A stretch of DNA of 45,839 bases from Pelagibacteraceae bacterium AG-410-N23. GTDB lineage: Bacteria > Pseudomonadota > Alphaproteobacteria > Pelagibacterales > Pelagibacteraceae. The notes below the pieces were generated by a model. The model was not told the origin of the DNA, did no database searches, and saw only the letters and a list, made by a program, of their open reading frames with translations. Below are positions 35,488 to 42,848 of the stretch, piece after piece. The DNA lies in NCBI GenBank assembly GCA_003215055.1, contig QCKW01000006.1:1-45839 (forward strand), given 5' to 3'. The first letter of the stretch is position 1, and every line of letters begins with the position of its first letter. Made by a program: the position numbers and the translations under genes.

Positions 35488-35924
35488 TGGTTAAAGTTTT
35501 AATCAAAAAATTAAGTCCCGCTGTTCAATTACCTACTTATGAAACAAATGGTGCATCTGGTATGGATTTAATGGCTTTTATAGAAAAGCCAATTAATTTG
35601 GAACCAGGCAAATCTTGTCTTGTTCCAACCGGCTTATCTGTTGCATTCCCCGGAGGATATGAAATTCAAATTAGACCAAGATCTGGCTTAGCAGCAAAAA
35701 ATAATATTAGTGTTTTAAATACACCAGGAACTATTGACAGTGATTATAGAGGAGAAATTAAAATTATTTTATTTAATCATGGTAGTAAAAATTTTAAAAT
35801 TAATAACAAAGATAGAGTTGCTCAAATGGTATTTACTCCAATTATAAAAATGGAATTAGAGGAAACAAAAGAACTTCCAGAGACTACAAGAGGTGAGGGA
35901 GGTTTTGGATCAACTGGTAAATGA
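35487..35924 (+). CDS. dut: dUTP diphosphatase
   Basis: 145-residue trimeric dUTPase that hydrolyses dUTP to dUMP, keeping uracil out of DNA and feeding dTMP synthesis. All five motifs can be seen: GASGMDLMA, PRSGLAAKN, NTPGTIDSDYRGEIK, DRVAQMVF and the C-terminal RGEGGFGSTGK. Start overlaps the coaBC stop; its own stop overlaps the next gene by 4 bases. Confidence 0.96.
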   Translation: MVKVLIKKLSPAVQLPTYETNGASGMDLMAFIEKPINLEPGKSCLVPTGLSVAFPGGYEIQIRPRSGLAAKNNISVLNTPGTIDSDYRGEIKIILFNHGSKNFKINNKDRVAQMVFTPIIKMELEETKELPETTRGEGGFGSTGK

Positions 35925-36664
35925 AAAATAGTTTAAATAAATCTCAAATAGAACGATTTTCAAGACAGTTAGTTCTTAAAAATATAGGTGCCAAAGGGCA
36001 AAAAAAAATTTTATCTTCAAAAATTTTAATTATTGGTGTTGGTGGTTTAGGTTGTCCAGCGGCAGAAAGTCTAACAAGAGCAGGTGTTGGAACTATTGGA
36101 TTGATAGATGATGATATTGTAAATCTTTCAAATATTCATAGACAAAGCTTATTTAGTTCTAAAGATATTAAAAAGTCAAAAGTTAGTGTAGCAGCAAAAA
36201 AGCTAAAAGAAATTAACCCACATACAAAAATTAAAACTTATAAATTAAGATTAAACAAGAATAATATTAAAGATATAATAAGGAATTACGAAATTATTAT
36301 TGATGGCTCTGATAATTTTAAAACTAAATTCTTAATCAATGATTATTGTATTAAATACAAAAAAAAATTGATTACAGGAGCTATAAGTAAGTTTGATGGT
36401 CATATATTTGTGTTCGATTTTAAAGATAAAAAAACAGCATCTTTAAAAAATTTTTATCAAGAAAATGAAATTTCTGACCATACTTTGAATTGTGAATTTG
36501 AAGGAGTTCTTGGTACGACTGCATCAATAGTAGGCACAACCCAAGCAAACGAAGCTTTAAAAATGATAATGGAAATTGGTCAAAACTTAAAAAATCAAAT
36601 ATTGATTATAGATCTTTTAAATCTTAGCTTTAGAAAAGTTAATTTTAAAAAAAAAAAAAATTAA
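35921..36664 (+). CDS. ThiF/MoeB/HesA-family adenylyltransferase
   Basis: 247 residues. E1-like fold that adenylates the C-terminal glycine of a small sulfur-carrier protein (MoaD or ThiS). ATP-binding GVGGLGCPAAESLTRAGVG (about 39-57), the Arg in NLSNIHRQSLF near 73 and DGSDNFKTKF near 127 are conserved. NCEFEGVLGTTASIVGTTQA keeps the Cys and the MoeB-like GVLG. The CxxC zinc pairs of E. coli MoeB are not seen. Whether it serves molybdopterin or thiamine cannot be told: no moaD or thiS is nearby. Confidence 0.85.
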   Translation: MKNSLNKSQIERFSRQLVLKNIGAKGQKKILSSKILIIGVGGLGCPAAESLTRAGVGTIGLIDDDIVNLSNIHRQSLFSSKDIKKSKVSVAAKKLKEINPHTKIKTYKLRLNKNNIKDIIRNYEIIIDGSDNFKTKFLINDYCIKYKKKLITGAISKFDGHIFVFDFKDKKTASLKNFYQENEISDHTLNCEFEGVLGTTASIVGTTQANEALKMIMEIGQNLKNQILIIDLLNLSFRKVNFKKKKN

Positions 36665-36672
36665 ATTAAACT

Positions 36673-37116
36673 ATGAGAAAAACTTTCCTTTTAATCTTAA
36701 TTTGTTTTTTTTTTCCATTTTATGCTATTTCTGAAGAAACTTTTCTTTCATTAAAAAAAGGTAAAGTAAATGTTAGATATGGTCCAAGCTTCGAGTCTCC
36801 GATTAAATATGTTTATAAAAAAATTAATTTACCTATCAAACAAATTGATAAAAAAGAAAATTTTAGGAGAATAATTGATTATAAGAATAACAGTGGTTGG
36901 ATACATGTTTCCCAATTAAAAAAAACAAATTCTATTATACCAATGACAGATAAGATCTTATTTAAAAAACCATCCTATTTTTCTAATCCAATCGCAAAAA
37001 TAGAAGAAGGGAGGCTTTTGATTGTTCAAAAATGTGATGATAAATGGTGTAAAGTGAAATCTGGTAAATATAAAGGTTGGATTAAAACAGATAATATTTG
37101 GGGATCTATTAATTAA
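36673..37116 (+). CDS. Periplasmic bacterial SH3-domain protein
   Basis: 147 residues with a signal peptide (MRKTFLLILICFFFPFYAIS, cleaved near 20). Two SH3-like repeats follow: KGKVNVRYGPSFESPI...GWIHVSQL (about 29-81) and KPSYFSNPIAKIEEG...KCKVKSGKYKGWIKTDNIW-like (about 96-143). The NVRxGPS opening is typical for the COG3807/SH3b group, thought to bind cell wall or scaffold partners. Converges on the DUF3501 gene with an 8-base overlap. Confidence 0.82.
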   Translation: MRKTFLLILICFFFPFYAISEETFLSLKKGKVNVRYGPSFESPIKYVYKKINLPIKQIDKKENFRRIIDYKNNSGWIHVSQLKKTNSIIPMTDKILFKKPSYFSNPIAKIEEGRLLIVQKCDDKWCKVKSGKYKGWIKTDNIWGSIN

Positions 37117-37708
37117 AATCAGCAGATAATGATTTTTTATTAGACTCATTCAACCTTGTGGAATGTGAATAATCCTTATGATCTATTCCAATTTCAACTT
37201 TAGACATTTTTGATTTAAAATTTTTTATTTGTTCATCACTAAACTTAAAGTGAATAAATTGAACTGATGATGCTTTGCCTTCTGCAGATGTTCTATCAAC
37301 ATCTTCTTCTGGTACTGCTTTTATTAAATCTCCATCTATCTTCATAAAAACTTTTTCCTCTATTCCTCCTACTTTACCTAAAAAAGTTGCTCTCGATACT
37401 GGATTATCTATTTCAAACATGAGAGTAGCTGTCAATTCTTTTCCATTCGGTACCAATGGATTATAAGCAGTAAGCTCATCTTTTAATTGTTCATCTCCAC
37501 CTTTTTCAATGTAGAGCATCTCTTGAACCTGAGCCAACATTGTTTCAAAACTCTCAAAATAAAATGTTGCATAAGGTCCAAGTGGTATTCTTCTGTCTTT
37601 TTTAAAGTCAACAATCTTTTTTCTTAGCTCTTTTCGTTGACTTGAATAGATATCAAAAGGCATTATATCTTCTTTTTCAATTACTCTTTTATTTTTTGGC
37701 ATTATCAT
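37109..37708 (-). CDS. DUF3501 family protein
   Basis: 199 residues without signal or membrane segment. The pattern (RKKIVDFKKDRRIPLGPYATFYFES, KDELTAYNPLVPNGKELTATL) is that of DUF3501 proteins, regularly found with a rubrerythrin and a heterodisulfide-reductase-like protein, as here. Function unknown; partner role in an oxidative or peroxide stress pathway is inferred from that association. It overlaps the upstream gene's stop by 4 bases. Confidence 0.8.
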   Translation of the reverse strand: MIMPKNKRVIEKEDIMPFDIYSSQRKELRKKIVDFKKDRRIPLGPYATFYFESFETMLAQVQEMLYIEKGGDEQLKDELTAYNPLVPNGKELTATLMFEIDNPVSRATFLGKVGGIEEKVFMKIDGDLIKAVPEEDVDRTSAEGKASSVQFIHFKFSDEQIKNFKSKMSKVEIGIDHKDYSHSTRLNESNKKSLSADFN

Positions 37709-39036
37709 AACCTATAACTTTTAGCCACCAACTCGATAGGATGTAGTGCCTCATTATTTGAGATGTTTGTATCAATCTCTAATTGTTTTAAGTGTTTGCC
37801 TGCTAACGGACAGTCTGAAGCCATATATTTATTATTCTTAGTTTTTATCTGTCTAGCCGTAGGTCTTCCAACTTTGATAGCTAGGTCATGTGTCTCCTTC
37901 ATTACACCAAATGTTCCACCATGTCCGGCACATCTTTCAACAACATCAATTTTTACGTTTGGTATTAGTTTAAGCATGTCTCTAGCTTTTATTCCCATAT
38001 TTTGTGCTCTTGCGTGGCACGCATGGTGAACAGTAACTCCACCATCTATTTCTTGTAAACCATCAGCTAATCCTTCATTATTAGAAATATCAACTACGTA
38101 TTCATCAATATCCATTACATTAGCTGATAATTTCTTTATGTTTTCATCATTAGGAAGCAAAAGCGGCCATTCAAATTTTAACATTAAACCGCAACTAGCT
38201 GTTAGAGTGACCACTTTATAACCTTTGTCTATCCATTCTATTAAATCTTTTGAAACTTTTTTGGCTTGTTCAACTACTTTTGGTAAATCTGCTTGTTCTA
38301 AAAACGGCATTCCACAACATCCAGGATATGCCTCTTGAACCTCAACTCCATTTTTCTTCAATACTTTTAATGCTGCAACACCTGTATTTTTTTTATTAAA
38401 ATTTACAAAGCAAGTTGAATAAATCACAACTTTTCTGTCACTTTTCTTACTTTCGAAATTTATTTTATTAATATTTTTTTTAAAAAAATTAGAAAAAGTT
38501 TCTGAATTATATTTTGGAAGTTGAACTCTGATATCTATACCTGCAATTATTTCTAATACTTTTCTGAAGAATTTATTTTTGATACTAGACAGCCAATTAA
38601 TTAAACCTGAAAACATTACGCCAATTTTAGAATTTCTATCTATTTCGGCTAATTGTCTAGGAACAGCAGGTAATTTACCTTTTTTCTTTTGTGCCACTCT
38701 ATATCTCAGCATTAAATGGGGGAAATCTAGATCAAAATCATGTGGAGGCACGTAGGGACATTTGGTCATAAAACACATATCACATAATGTACATGCGTCC
38801 ACAACTGGAGCAAATTGATTGCTCGATAAGCTTTCTACATCCTCGTTTTTTGACTCATCAATCATGTCAAAGAGTTTTGGAAATGAGTCACAAAGATTAA
38901 AGCATCTTCTGCAACCATGGCAAATATCAAACACTCTTCTCATCTCAGAGTCTAATTTTTCCGGATTCAAAAAATCTCGACTTTCAAAATTTATTGGATG
39001 TCTTATAGGGGCTTCTGTACTTCCTTCCTTGCTCAT
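37705..39036 (-). CDS. Iron-sulfur protein with CCG domains (HdrD/GlpC-like)
   Basis: 443 residues. Two 4Fe-4S motifs, CHGCRRCFNLC (about 39-49) and CTLCDMCFMTKCP (about 82-94), are followed by two cysteine-rich CCG domains: YPGCCGMPFLEQADL near 237 and VERCAGHGGTFG near 360. It looks like the GlpC/heterodisulfide-reductase D-like proteins that accompany DUF3501 and rubrerythrin. Likely an electron-transfer component; electron donor and acceptor not known. It lacks a membrane segment. Confidence 0.83.
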   Translation of the reverse strand: MSKEGSTEAPIRHPINFESRDFLNPEKLDSEMRRVFDICHGCRRCFNLCDSFPKLFDMIDESKNEDVESLSSNQFAPVVDACTLCDMCFMTKCPYVPPHDFDLDFPHLMLRYRVAQKKKGKLPAVPRQLAEIDRNSKIGVMFSGLINWLSSIKNKFFRKVLEIIAGIDIRVQLPKYNSETFSNFFKKNINKINFESKKSDRKVVIYSTCFVNFNKKNTGVAALKVLKKNGVEVQEAYPGCCGMPFLEQADLPKVVEQAKKVSKDLIEWIDKGYKVVTLTASCGLMLKFEWPLLLPNDENIKKLSANVMDIDEYVVDISNNEGLADGLQEIDGGVTVHHACHARAQNMGIKARDMLKLIPNVKIDVVERCAGHGGTFGVMKETHDLAIKVGRPTARQIKTKNNKYMASDCPLAGKHLKQLEIDTNISNNEALHPIELVAKSYRL

Positions 39037-39052
39037 ATCACTAAATTCATTA

Positions 39053-39130
39053 TTAAAATTTAAACAATGAAACCATAATTACAGGTTCATTACACCAATT
39101 CTCAATTTTCTGTGCAACTTGATCTATCAT
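39053..39130 (-). CDS. Possible 25-residue ORF between rubrerythrin and the HdrD-like gene
   Basis: ATG at 39130 gives MIDQVAQKIENWCNEPVI and 7 more residues, then TAA. The composition is protein-like, but no ribosome binding site precedes it. It could be a small gene or a decayed remnant. The gap also contains the rubrerythrin hairpin. Confidence 0.2.
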   Translation of the reverse strand: MIDQVAQKIENWCNEPVIMVSLFKF

Positions 39131-39157
39131 TTGTTTTAGTAAATTTAAAAAAGTTTT

Positions 39158-39182
39158 TTAGTGGGCGATAAACGCCCACTAA
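39158..39182 (-). terminator. Strong GC-rich hairpin after the rubrerythrin gene
   Basis: TTAGTGGGCG and CGCCCACTAA form a perfect 10-base stem with a 5-base loop, 9 bases past the rubrerythrin stop. The GC arms are striking in this AT-rich DNA. No T-run follows directly on the minus strand (six A's, C, then six T's), so it may act as a weak terminator, a processing site or a 3' end stabiliser that separates high rubrerythrin expression from the genes behind it. Confidence 0.65.
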
Positions 39183-39191
39183 TTTAATATA

Positions 39192-39608
39192 TTAGCTAAT
39201 AGATTCTAAAGTTTTTTGGAATTTACCAGCGTGAGATTTTTCAGCTTTTGCTAATGTTTCAAACCAATCAGCAATTTCTTCAAATCCTTCCTCTCTTGCA
39301 GTTTTTGCCATACCTGGGTACATGTCTGTGTATTCATGTGTTTCACCAGCTACTGCTGACTCTAAATTAGCTTTAGTTTCACCAATTGGCTTACCAGTTG
39401 CTGGATCACCAACTTGTTCTAAATACTCTAGATGTCCATGGGCGTGTCCTGTTTCACCTTCAGCAGTTGATCTAAAAACTGTAGCTACATCATTGTAACC
39501 TTCAATATCAGCTTTTTGAGCAAAATATAAATATCTTCTATTTGCTTGGCTTTCACCTGCAAATGCTGCTTTTAAGTTTTCTTCTGTCTTAGTTCCTTTT
39601 AATGACAT
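39192..39608 (-). CDS. Rubrerythrin-family di-iron protein
   Basis: 138 residues. Four-helix-bundle di-iron protein with ENLKAAFAGESQANRRYLYFA (about 10-30), STAEGETGHAHGHLEYLE (about 48-65), AVAGETHEYTDMYPGMAKTA and ADWFETLAKAEKSHAGKF (Glu/His ligands). The C-terminal rubredoxin domain with its CxxC pairs is absent, so it is the short form. Likely a peroxidase reduced by a partner, perhaps the neighbouring iron-sulfur protein. It has a near-consensus promoter and an AAGGAG ribosome binding site, suggesting strong expression. Confidence 0.92.
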   Translation of the reverse strand: MSLKGTKTEENLKAAFAGESQANRRYLYFAQKADIEGYNDVATVFRSTAEGETGHAHGHLEYLEQVGDPATGKPIGETKANLESAVAGETHEYTDMYPGMAKTAREEGFEEIADWFETLAKAEKSHAGKFQKTLESIS

Positions 39609-39634
39609 TTTGATCTCCTTATTTAATGTTCTTT

Positions 39635-39664
39635 AATATATAATTTTAATAATGGGGATGTCAA
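39635..39664 (-). promoter_or_regulatory. Rubrerythrin promoter
   Basis: On the minus strand TTGACA (39664-39659), an 18-base spacer and TATATT (39640-39635), then an AAGGAG SD (39620-39615) 6 bases before the ATG. It is one of the best sigma-70-like promoters in the window. Confidence 0.65.
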
Positions 39665-39667
39665 TAG

Positions 39668-39684
39668 TTTAGAATAATTATAAT
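39668..39684. promoter_or_regulatory. ICE-like (Irr box) site upstream of the rubrerythrin promoter
   Basis: TTTAGAA-TAA-TTATAAT matches the iron control element TTTAGAA-N3-TTCTAAA at 12 of 14 positions. It lies 3 bases upstream of the -35 hexamer. Irr is encoded next door. AT-rich background raises the risk of a chance match. Confidence 0.4.
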
Positions 39685-39713
39685 TTATGATTTAAACTGT
39701 TGATATTATTATA

Positions 39714-40142
39714 TTATTTTTGATTTTGATTATCAGTTGCAACTTTTATTAAAACTTCAACTGAATTAATTTTTTTTCCTAAAATATTTTTTTTGATTTT
39801 TGGTGTTTCAACAACTTCATCAGTACAATCAATTAACTCATTTGTGTCTAGGTCAAAAAAATGATGATGGTTAGTAGTGTTTGTATCAAAATAGCTTTTA
39901 TCACTATTAATGGTAATCTCTTTTAAATAACCTTTATTTTTAAATGCATGAACTGTATTATAAACTGTTGCTAAAGATATTCTCTCATTAAGTTGTTCTG
40001 ATATATCTTTTGCAAGGTCGTTAATTGTAAAATGAAAAGTCTTATCTCTATCAAACAAAACCTCGCAAATTTTAAGCCTCTGCTTTGTAGGTCTTAAACC
40101 CGAGGATCTCAATTTATCAGTAAATTTGAGGTTTTTTGACAT
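39714..40142 (-). CDS. irr: Fur-family iron response regulator Irr
   Basis: 142 residues. A winged-helix N-terminus LRPTKQRLKICEVLF and ISLATVYNTVHAFKNKGYLKE (recognition helix, about 55-75), then KSYFDTNTTNHHHFFDLDTNELIDC, where the HHH (92-94) preceded by YFDTN is the distinguishing Irr motif (heme-linked iron sensing) and not that of Fur. Irr represses or activates genes when iron is low. The gene is divergent from fabA, an arrangement also found in rhizobia and Brucella. Confidence 0.9.
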   Translation of the reverse strand: MSKNLKFTDKLRSSGLRPTKQRLKICEVLFDRDKTFHFTINDLAKDISEQLNERISLATVYNTVHAFKNKGYLKEITINSDKSYFDTNTTNHHHFFDLDTNELIDCTDEVVETPKIKKNILGKKINSVEVLIKVATDNQNQK

Positions 40143-40147
40143 TATAT

Positions 40148-40164
40148 TTTATAATTATTCTAAA
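40148..40164. promoter_or_regulatory. ICE-like (Irr box) site in the irr-fabA gap
   Basis: TTTATAA-TTA-TTCTAAA matches TTTAGAA-N3-TTCTAAA at 13 of 14 positions. It begins 5 bases upstream of the irr start codon, so it could mediate autorepression of irr, or influence fabA from about 50 bases upstream of its ATG. Confidence 0.45.
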
Positions 40165-40214
40165 CTATATCTATATTATAATTATCTAAAATCAAGTAAT
40201 AAGGTGATCAATTT

Positions 40215-40715
40215 ATGAAAAAAAACTCCTATTCTTATGATGAGCTTATAAACTGTGGAAATGGAGGGCTCTTTGGACCTGGAAATGCCAAATTACCCCT
40301 TCCTCCAATGCTTATGTTTGATAGAATTACTGAAATTAATGATAATAATGGTATTTTTAAAAAAGGGTCATTAAAAGCAGAATTAGACATTAAAAAAAAC
40401 CTTTGGTTTTTTGATTGTCATTTTAAAGAGGACCCTGTGATGCCAGGTTGCCTTGGACTTGATGCTATGTGGCAACTAGTTGGATTTTATTTGGGTTGGA
40501 TTGGAAACCCTGGAAAAGGAAGAGCTTTGGGAGTTGGGACTGTAAAATTTACAGGTGAAGTGTTACAAAATGTTAAATTAGTAACATATGAAATTGATAT
40601 GAAAAAAATTATGTCTCCTGGTGGAACAACTGTTGGTCTAGCTAATGGAGTTGTTTTAGCTGATGGTAAAAAAATATATTCAGCAGAAAATTTAAAAGTG
40701 GGATTATTTAAATAA
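40215..40715 (+). CDS. fabA: 3-hydroxydecanoyl-ACP dehydratase/isomerase
   Basis: Dehydrates 3-hydroxydecanoyl-ACP and isomerises the trans-2 to the cis-3 double bond, the entry to anaerobic unsaturated fatty acid synthesis. 166 residues, hotdog fold, with [20 protein letters not shown] (about 66-85) giving the catalytic His and Asp. Start of fabA-fabB-fabI; the stop overlaps the fabB start (TAATG). Confidence 0.96.
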   Translation: MKKNSYSYDELINCGNGGLFGPGNAKLPLPPMLMFDRITEINDNNGIFKKGSLKAELDIKKNLWFFDCHFKEDPVMPGCLGLDAMWQLVGFYLGWIGNPGKGRALGVGTVKFTGEVLQNVKLVTYEIDMKKIMSPGGTTVGLANGVVLADGKKIYSAENLKVGLFK

Positions 40716-41926
40716 TGAGAAGAGTTGTAATTACAGGCTTGGGAATTGTATCTTGTCTTGGGAATAATCAAGAAGAGGTTCACCAATCTCTTTTAAACTC
40801 AAAATCAGGAATTACTTTTTCTGAAGAATACAAAGAACACAATCTCAAAAGCCATGTTCATGGAAAACCTAATATTAAACTTGAGGATCATGTCGATAGA
40901 AAAACAATAAGATTCATGGGCTCAGGGTCAGCTTATAACTATATTGCAATGAAAGAAGCTATCAAGGACTCTGGCTTAGAAGAAAAAGAAGTAAGTAATT
41001 TTAAGACTGGAATTGTAATGGGCTCTGGTGGTCCATCAATCGAAAATGTAATTTTAGCTGCAGATAAAACTAGAGCTAAAACACCAAAGTTAATGGGACC
41101 ATTTATTGTGCCAAGAACAATGGCAAGTACAGCTTCTGCAACACTTGCCGTACCTTTTAAAATAAAAGGAACTAACTATACAATGAGTTCTGCATGTGCA
41201 ACTAGTGGACACTGTATTGGAAATTCAATGGAATTGATACAAATGGGTAAACAAGATGTTGTGTTTGCTGGTGGTAGTGAAGAAATTCATTGGGCAATGA
41301 CCGCAATGTTTGATGCTATGACTGCTTTGTCATCAAAATATAATGATACACCAGAGACAGCATCAAGAGCTTATGATAAAACTAGAGATGGATTTGTAAT
41401 TGCAGGCGGTGGTGGTGTTTTGGTGCTTGAAGAATACGAACACGCTAAGGCTAGAGGTGCTAAAATATATGCAGAATTAACCGGTTATGGAGCAACTTCA
41501 GATGGTTACGATATGGTAGCACCGTCAGGCGAAGGTGCTGTGAGATGTATGAAAATGGCAATGTCTTCAGCTAAAAATAAAATTGATTATATCAATACTC
41601 ACGGAACGTCTACACCAGTTGGAGACATTACAGAACTAAATGCCGTCAAAGAAACTTTTGGAGTTAATATTCCAAAAATTAGTTCAACAAAATCTTTATC
41701 TGGCCATCCATTGGGTGCTGCTTCTGTGCATGAAGCAATTTATTGTTTAATAATGATGAAAAATAGTTTTATCGCAGGTTCAGCAAATATTAGTGAAATG
41801 GATGAAGAGGCTAAAAAATTTCCAATAGTTTCTAAAACAGAGACTGGAGCTACTTTAAATACAGTTATGTCAAATAGTTTTGGTTTTGGGGGTACTAATG
41901 CAGCTTTAATTTTTGAAAAGGTTTAA
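40715..41926 (+). CDS. fabB: 3-oxoacyl-ACP synthase I
   Basis: 403 residues. Elongating condensing enzyme that, with FabA, commits cis-3-decenoyl-ACP to unsaturated chains. Cys-His-His triad: [12 protein letters not shown] near 160, [11 protein letters not shown] near 293 and [11 protein letters not shown] near 327, with the closing [12 protein letters not shown]. Coupled to fabA upstream, 2 bases before fabI. Confidence 0.96.
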   Translation: MRRVVITGLGIVSCLGNNQEEVHQSLLNSKSGITFSEEYKEHNLKSHVHGKPNIKLEDHVDRKTIRFMGSGSAYNYIAMKEAIKDSGLEEKEVSNFKTGIVMGSGGPSIENVILAADKTRAKTPKLMGPFIVPRTMASTASATLAVPFKIKGTNYTMSSACATSGHCIGNSMELIQMGKQDVVFAGGSEEIHWAMTAMFDAMTALSSKYNDTPETASRAYDKTRDGFVIAGGGGVLVLEEYEHAKARGAKIYAELTGYGATSDGYDMVAPSGEGAVRCMKMAMSSAKNKIDYINTHGTSTPVGDITELNAVKETFGVNIPKISSTKSLSGHPLGAASVHEAIYCLIMMKNSFIAGSANISEMDEEAKKFPIVSKTETGATLNTVMSNSFGFGGTNAALIFEKV

Positions 41927-41928
41927 TT

Positions 41929-42717
41929 ATGAGTTTAATGAAAGGAAAAAAAGGACTAATCATGGGTGTTGCTAATGAAAGATCTATCGCCTGGGGTATA
42001 TCTCAAAAACTTGCTGATGCGGGAGCTGAATTAGCGTTTACATATTTAGGTGATGCTCTAAAAAAAAGGGTTATACCTTTAGCTGAAAAATTAAATTCAA
42101 AAGTAACTTTTAGTTGCGACGTAGAAAAAAAAGGCGAAGTTATAAAATTATTTGAAGATATTAAGACTCAGTGGGGAGAAATCGATTTTATAGTTCATGC
42201 CGTTGCTTTTTCTGATAAATCAGAATTATCTGGTGAATATTTAAATACAACTCGAGAAAATTTTTTAAGAAGTATGTTGATCTCATGTTTTTCATTTACA
42301 GAAATAGCAAAAGAAAGTTCAAAAATAATGAGGCAAGGCGGAAGCTTACTTACATTAACTTATGAGTCCTCTAAAGCTATTCCAAATTATAATGTTATGG
42401 GTGTTTGTAAATCAGCTTTAGAAGCTAGTGTTAAATACTTGGCTAGGGATTTAGGTGCTAAAGGTATGAGAGTTAATGCTATTAGTGCTGGACCTATTAA
42501 AACATTAGCTGCTTCGGCAATAGGTGATGCAAAATTCTTATATAAATGGAATGAAGATCATTCTTTTTTAAAAAGAAACGTCGATATTCATGATGTCGGA
42601 AATTCAGCATTATATTTACTTAGTGACCTTGCTAATGGTGTCACAGGTGAAATTCACTATGTAGATGCTGGTTACAATAAAGTTGGAATGCCAGATCCAA
42701 AAAATATTAGCAAATAA
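41929..42717 (+). CDS. fabI: Enoyl-ACP reductase (NADH)
   Basis: 262 residues, short-chain dehydrogenase fold. Reduces enoyl-ACP, the last step of each elongation cycle. LIMGVANERSIAWGIS (about 10-25) is the FabI cofactor motif; the catalytic YNVMGVCK (Tyr-x6-Lys, about 156-163) and ISAGPIKTLAAS near 187 identify the FabI type. Third gene of the fab run. Confidence 0.96.
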   Translation: MSLMKGKKGLIMGVANERSIAWGISQKLADAGAELAFTYLGDALKKRVIPLAEKLNSKVTFSCDVEKKGEVIKLFEDIKTQWGEIDFIVHAVAFSDKSELSGEYLNTTRENFLRSMLISCFSFTEIAKESSKIMRQGGSLLTLTYESSKAIPNYNVMGVCKSALEASVKYLARDLGAKGMRVNAISAGPIKTLAASAIGDAKFLYKWNEDHSFLKRNVDIHDVGNSALYLLSDLANGVTGEIHYVDAGYNKVGMPDPKNISK

Positions 42718-42725
42718 TTAAATTT

Positions 42726-42845
42726 ATGGAAATATTAATATTTTTAATTTGTATAGTATTTGTAATTTATTATTTATTTAGACCCACCTCTAAAAAAGAA
42801 AAAGACCAATTTGACGATAAAAATAATTGGCGAGGCGGGTTTTAA
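42726..42845 (+). CDS. Small single-span membrane protein, 39 residues
   Basis: ATG at 42726, 8 bases after the fabI stop; TAA ends 3 bases before the end of pnp. MEILIFLICIVFVIYYLF is one membrane helix, followed by the charged tail RPTSKKEKDQFDDKNNWRGG-F. The helix-then-basic/acidic tail design and close fit behind fabI make it more likely real than most small frames here. Function unknown. Confidence 0.5.
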   Translation: MEILIFLICIVFVIYYLFRPTSKKEKDQFDDKNNWRGGF

Positions 42846-42848
42846 TTA

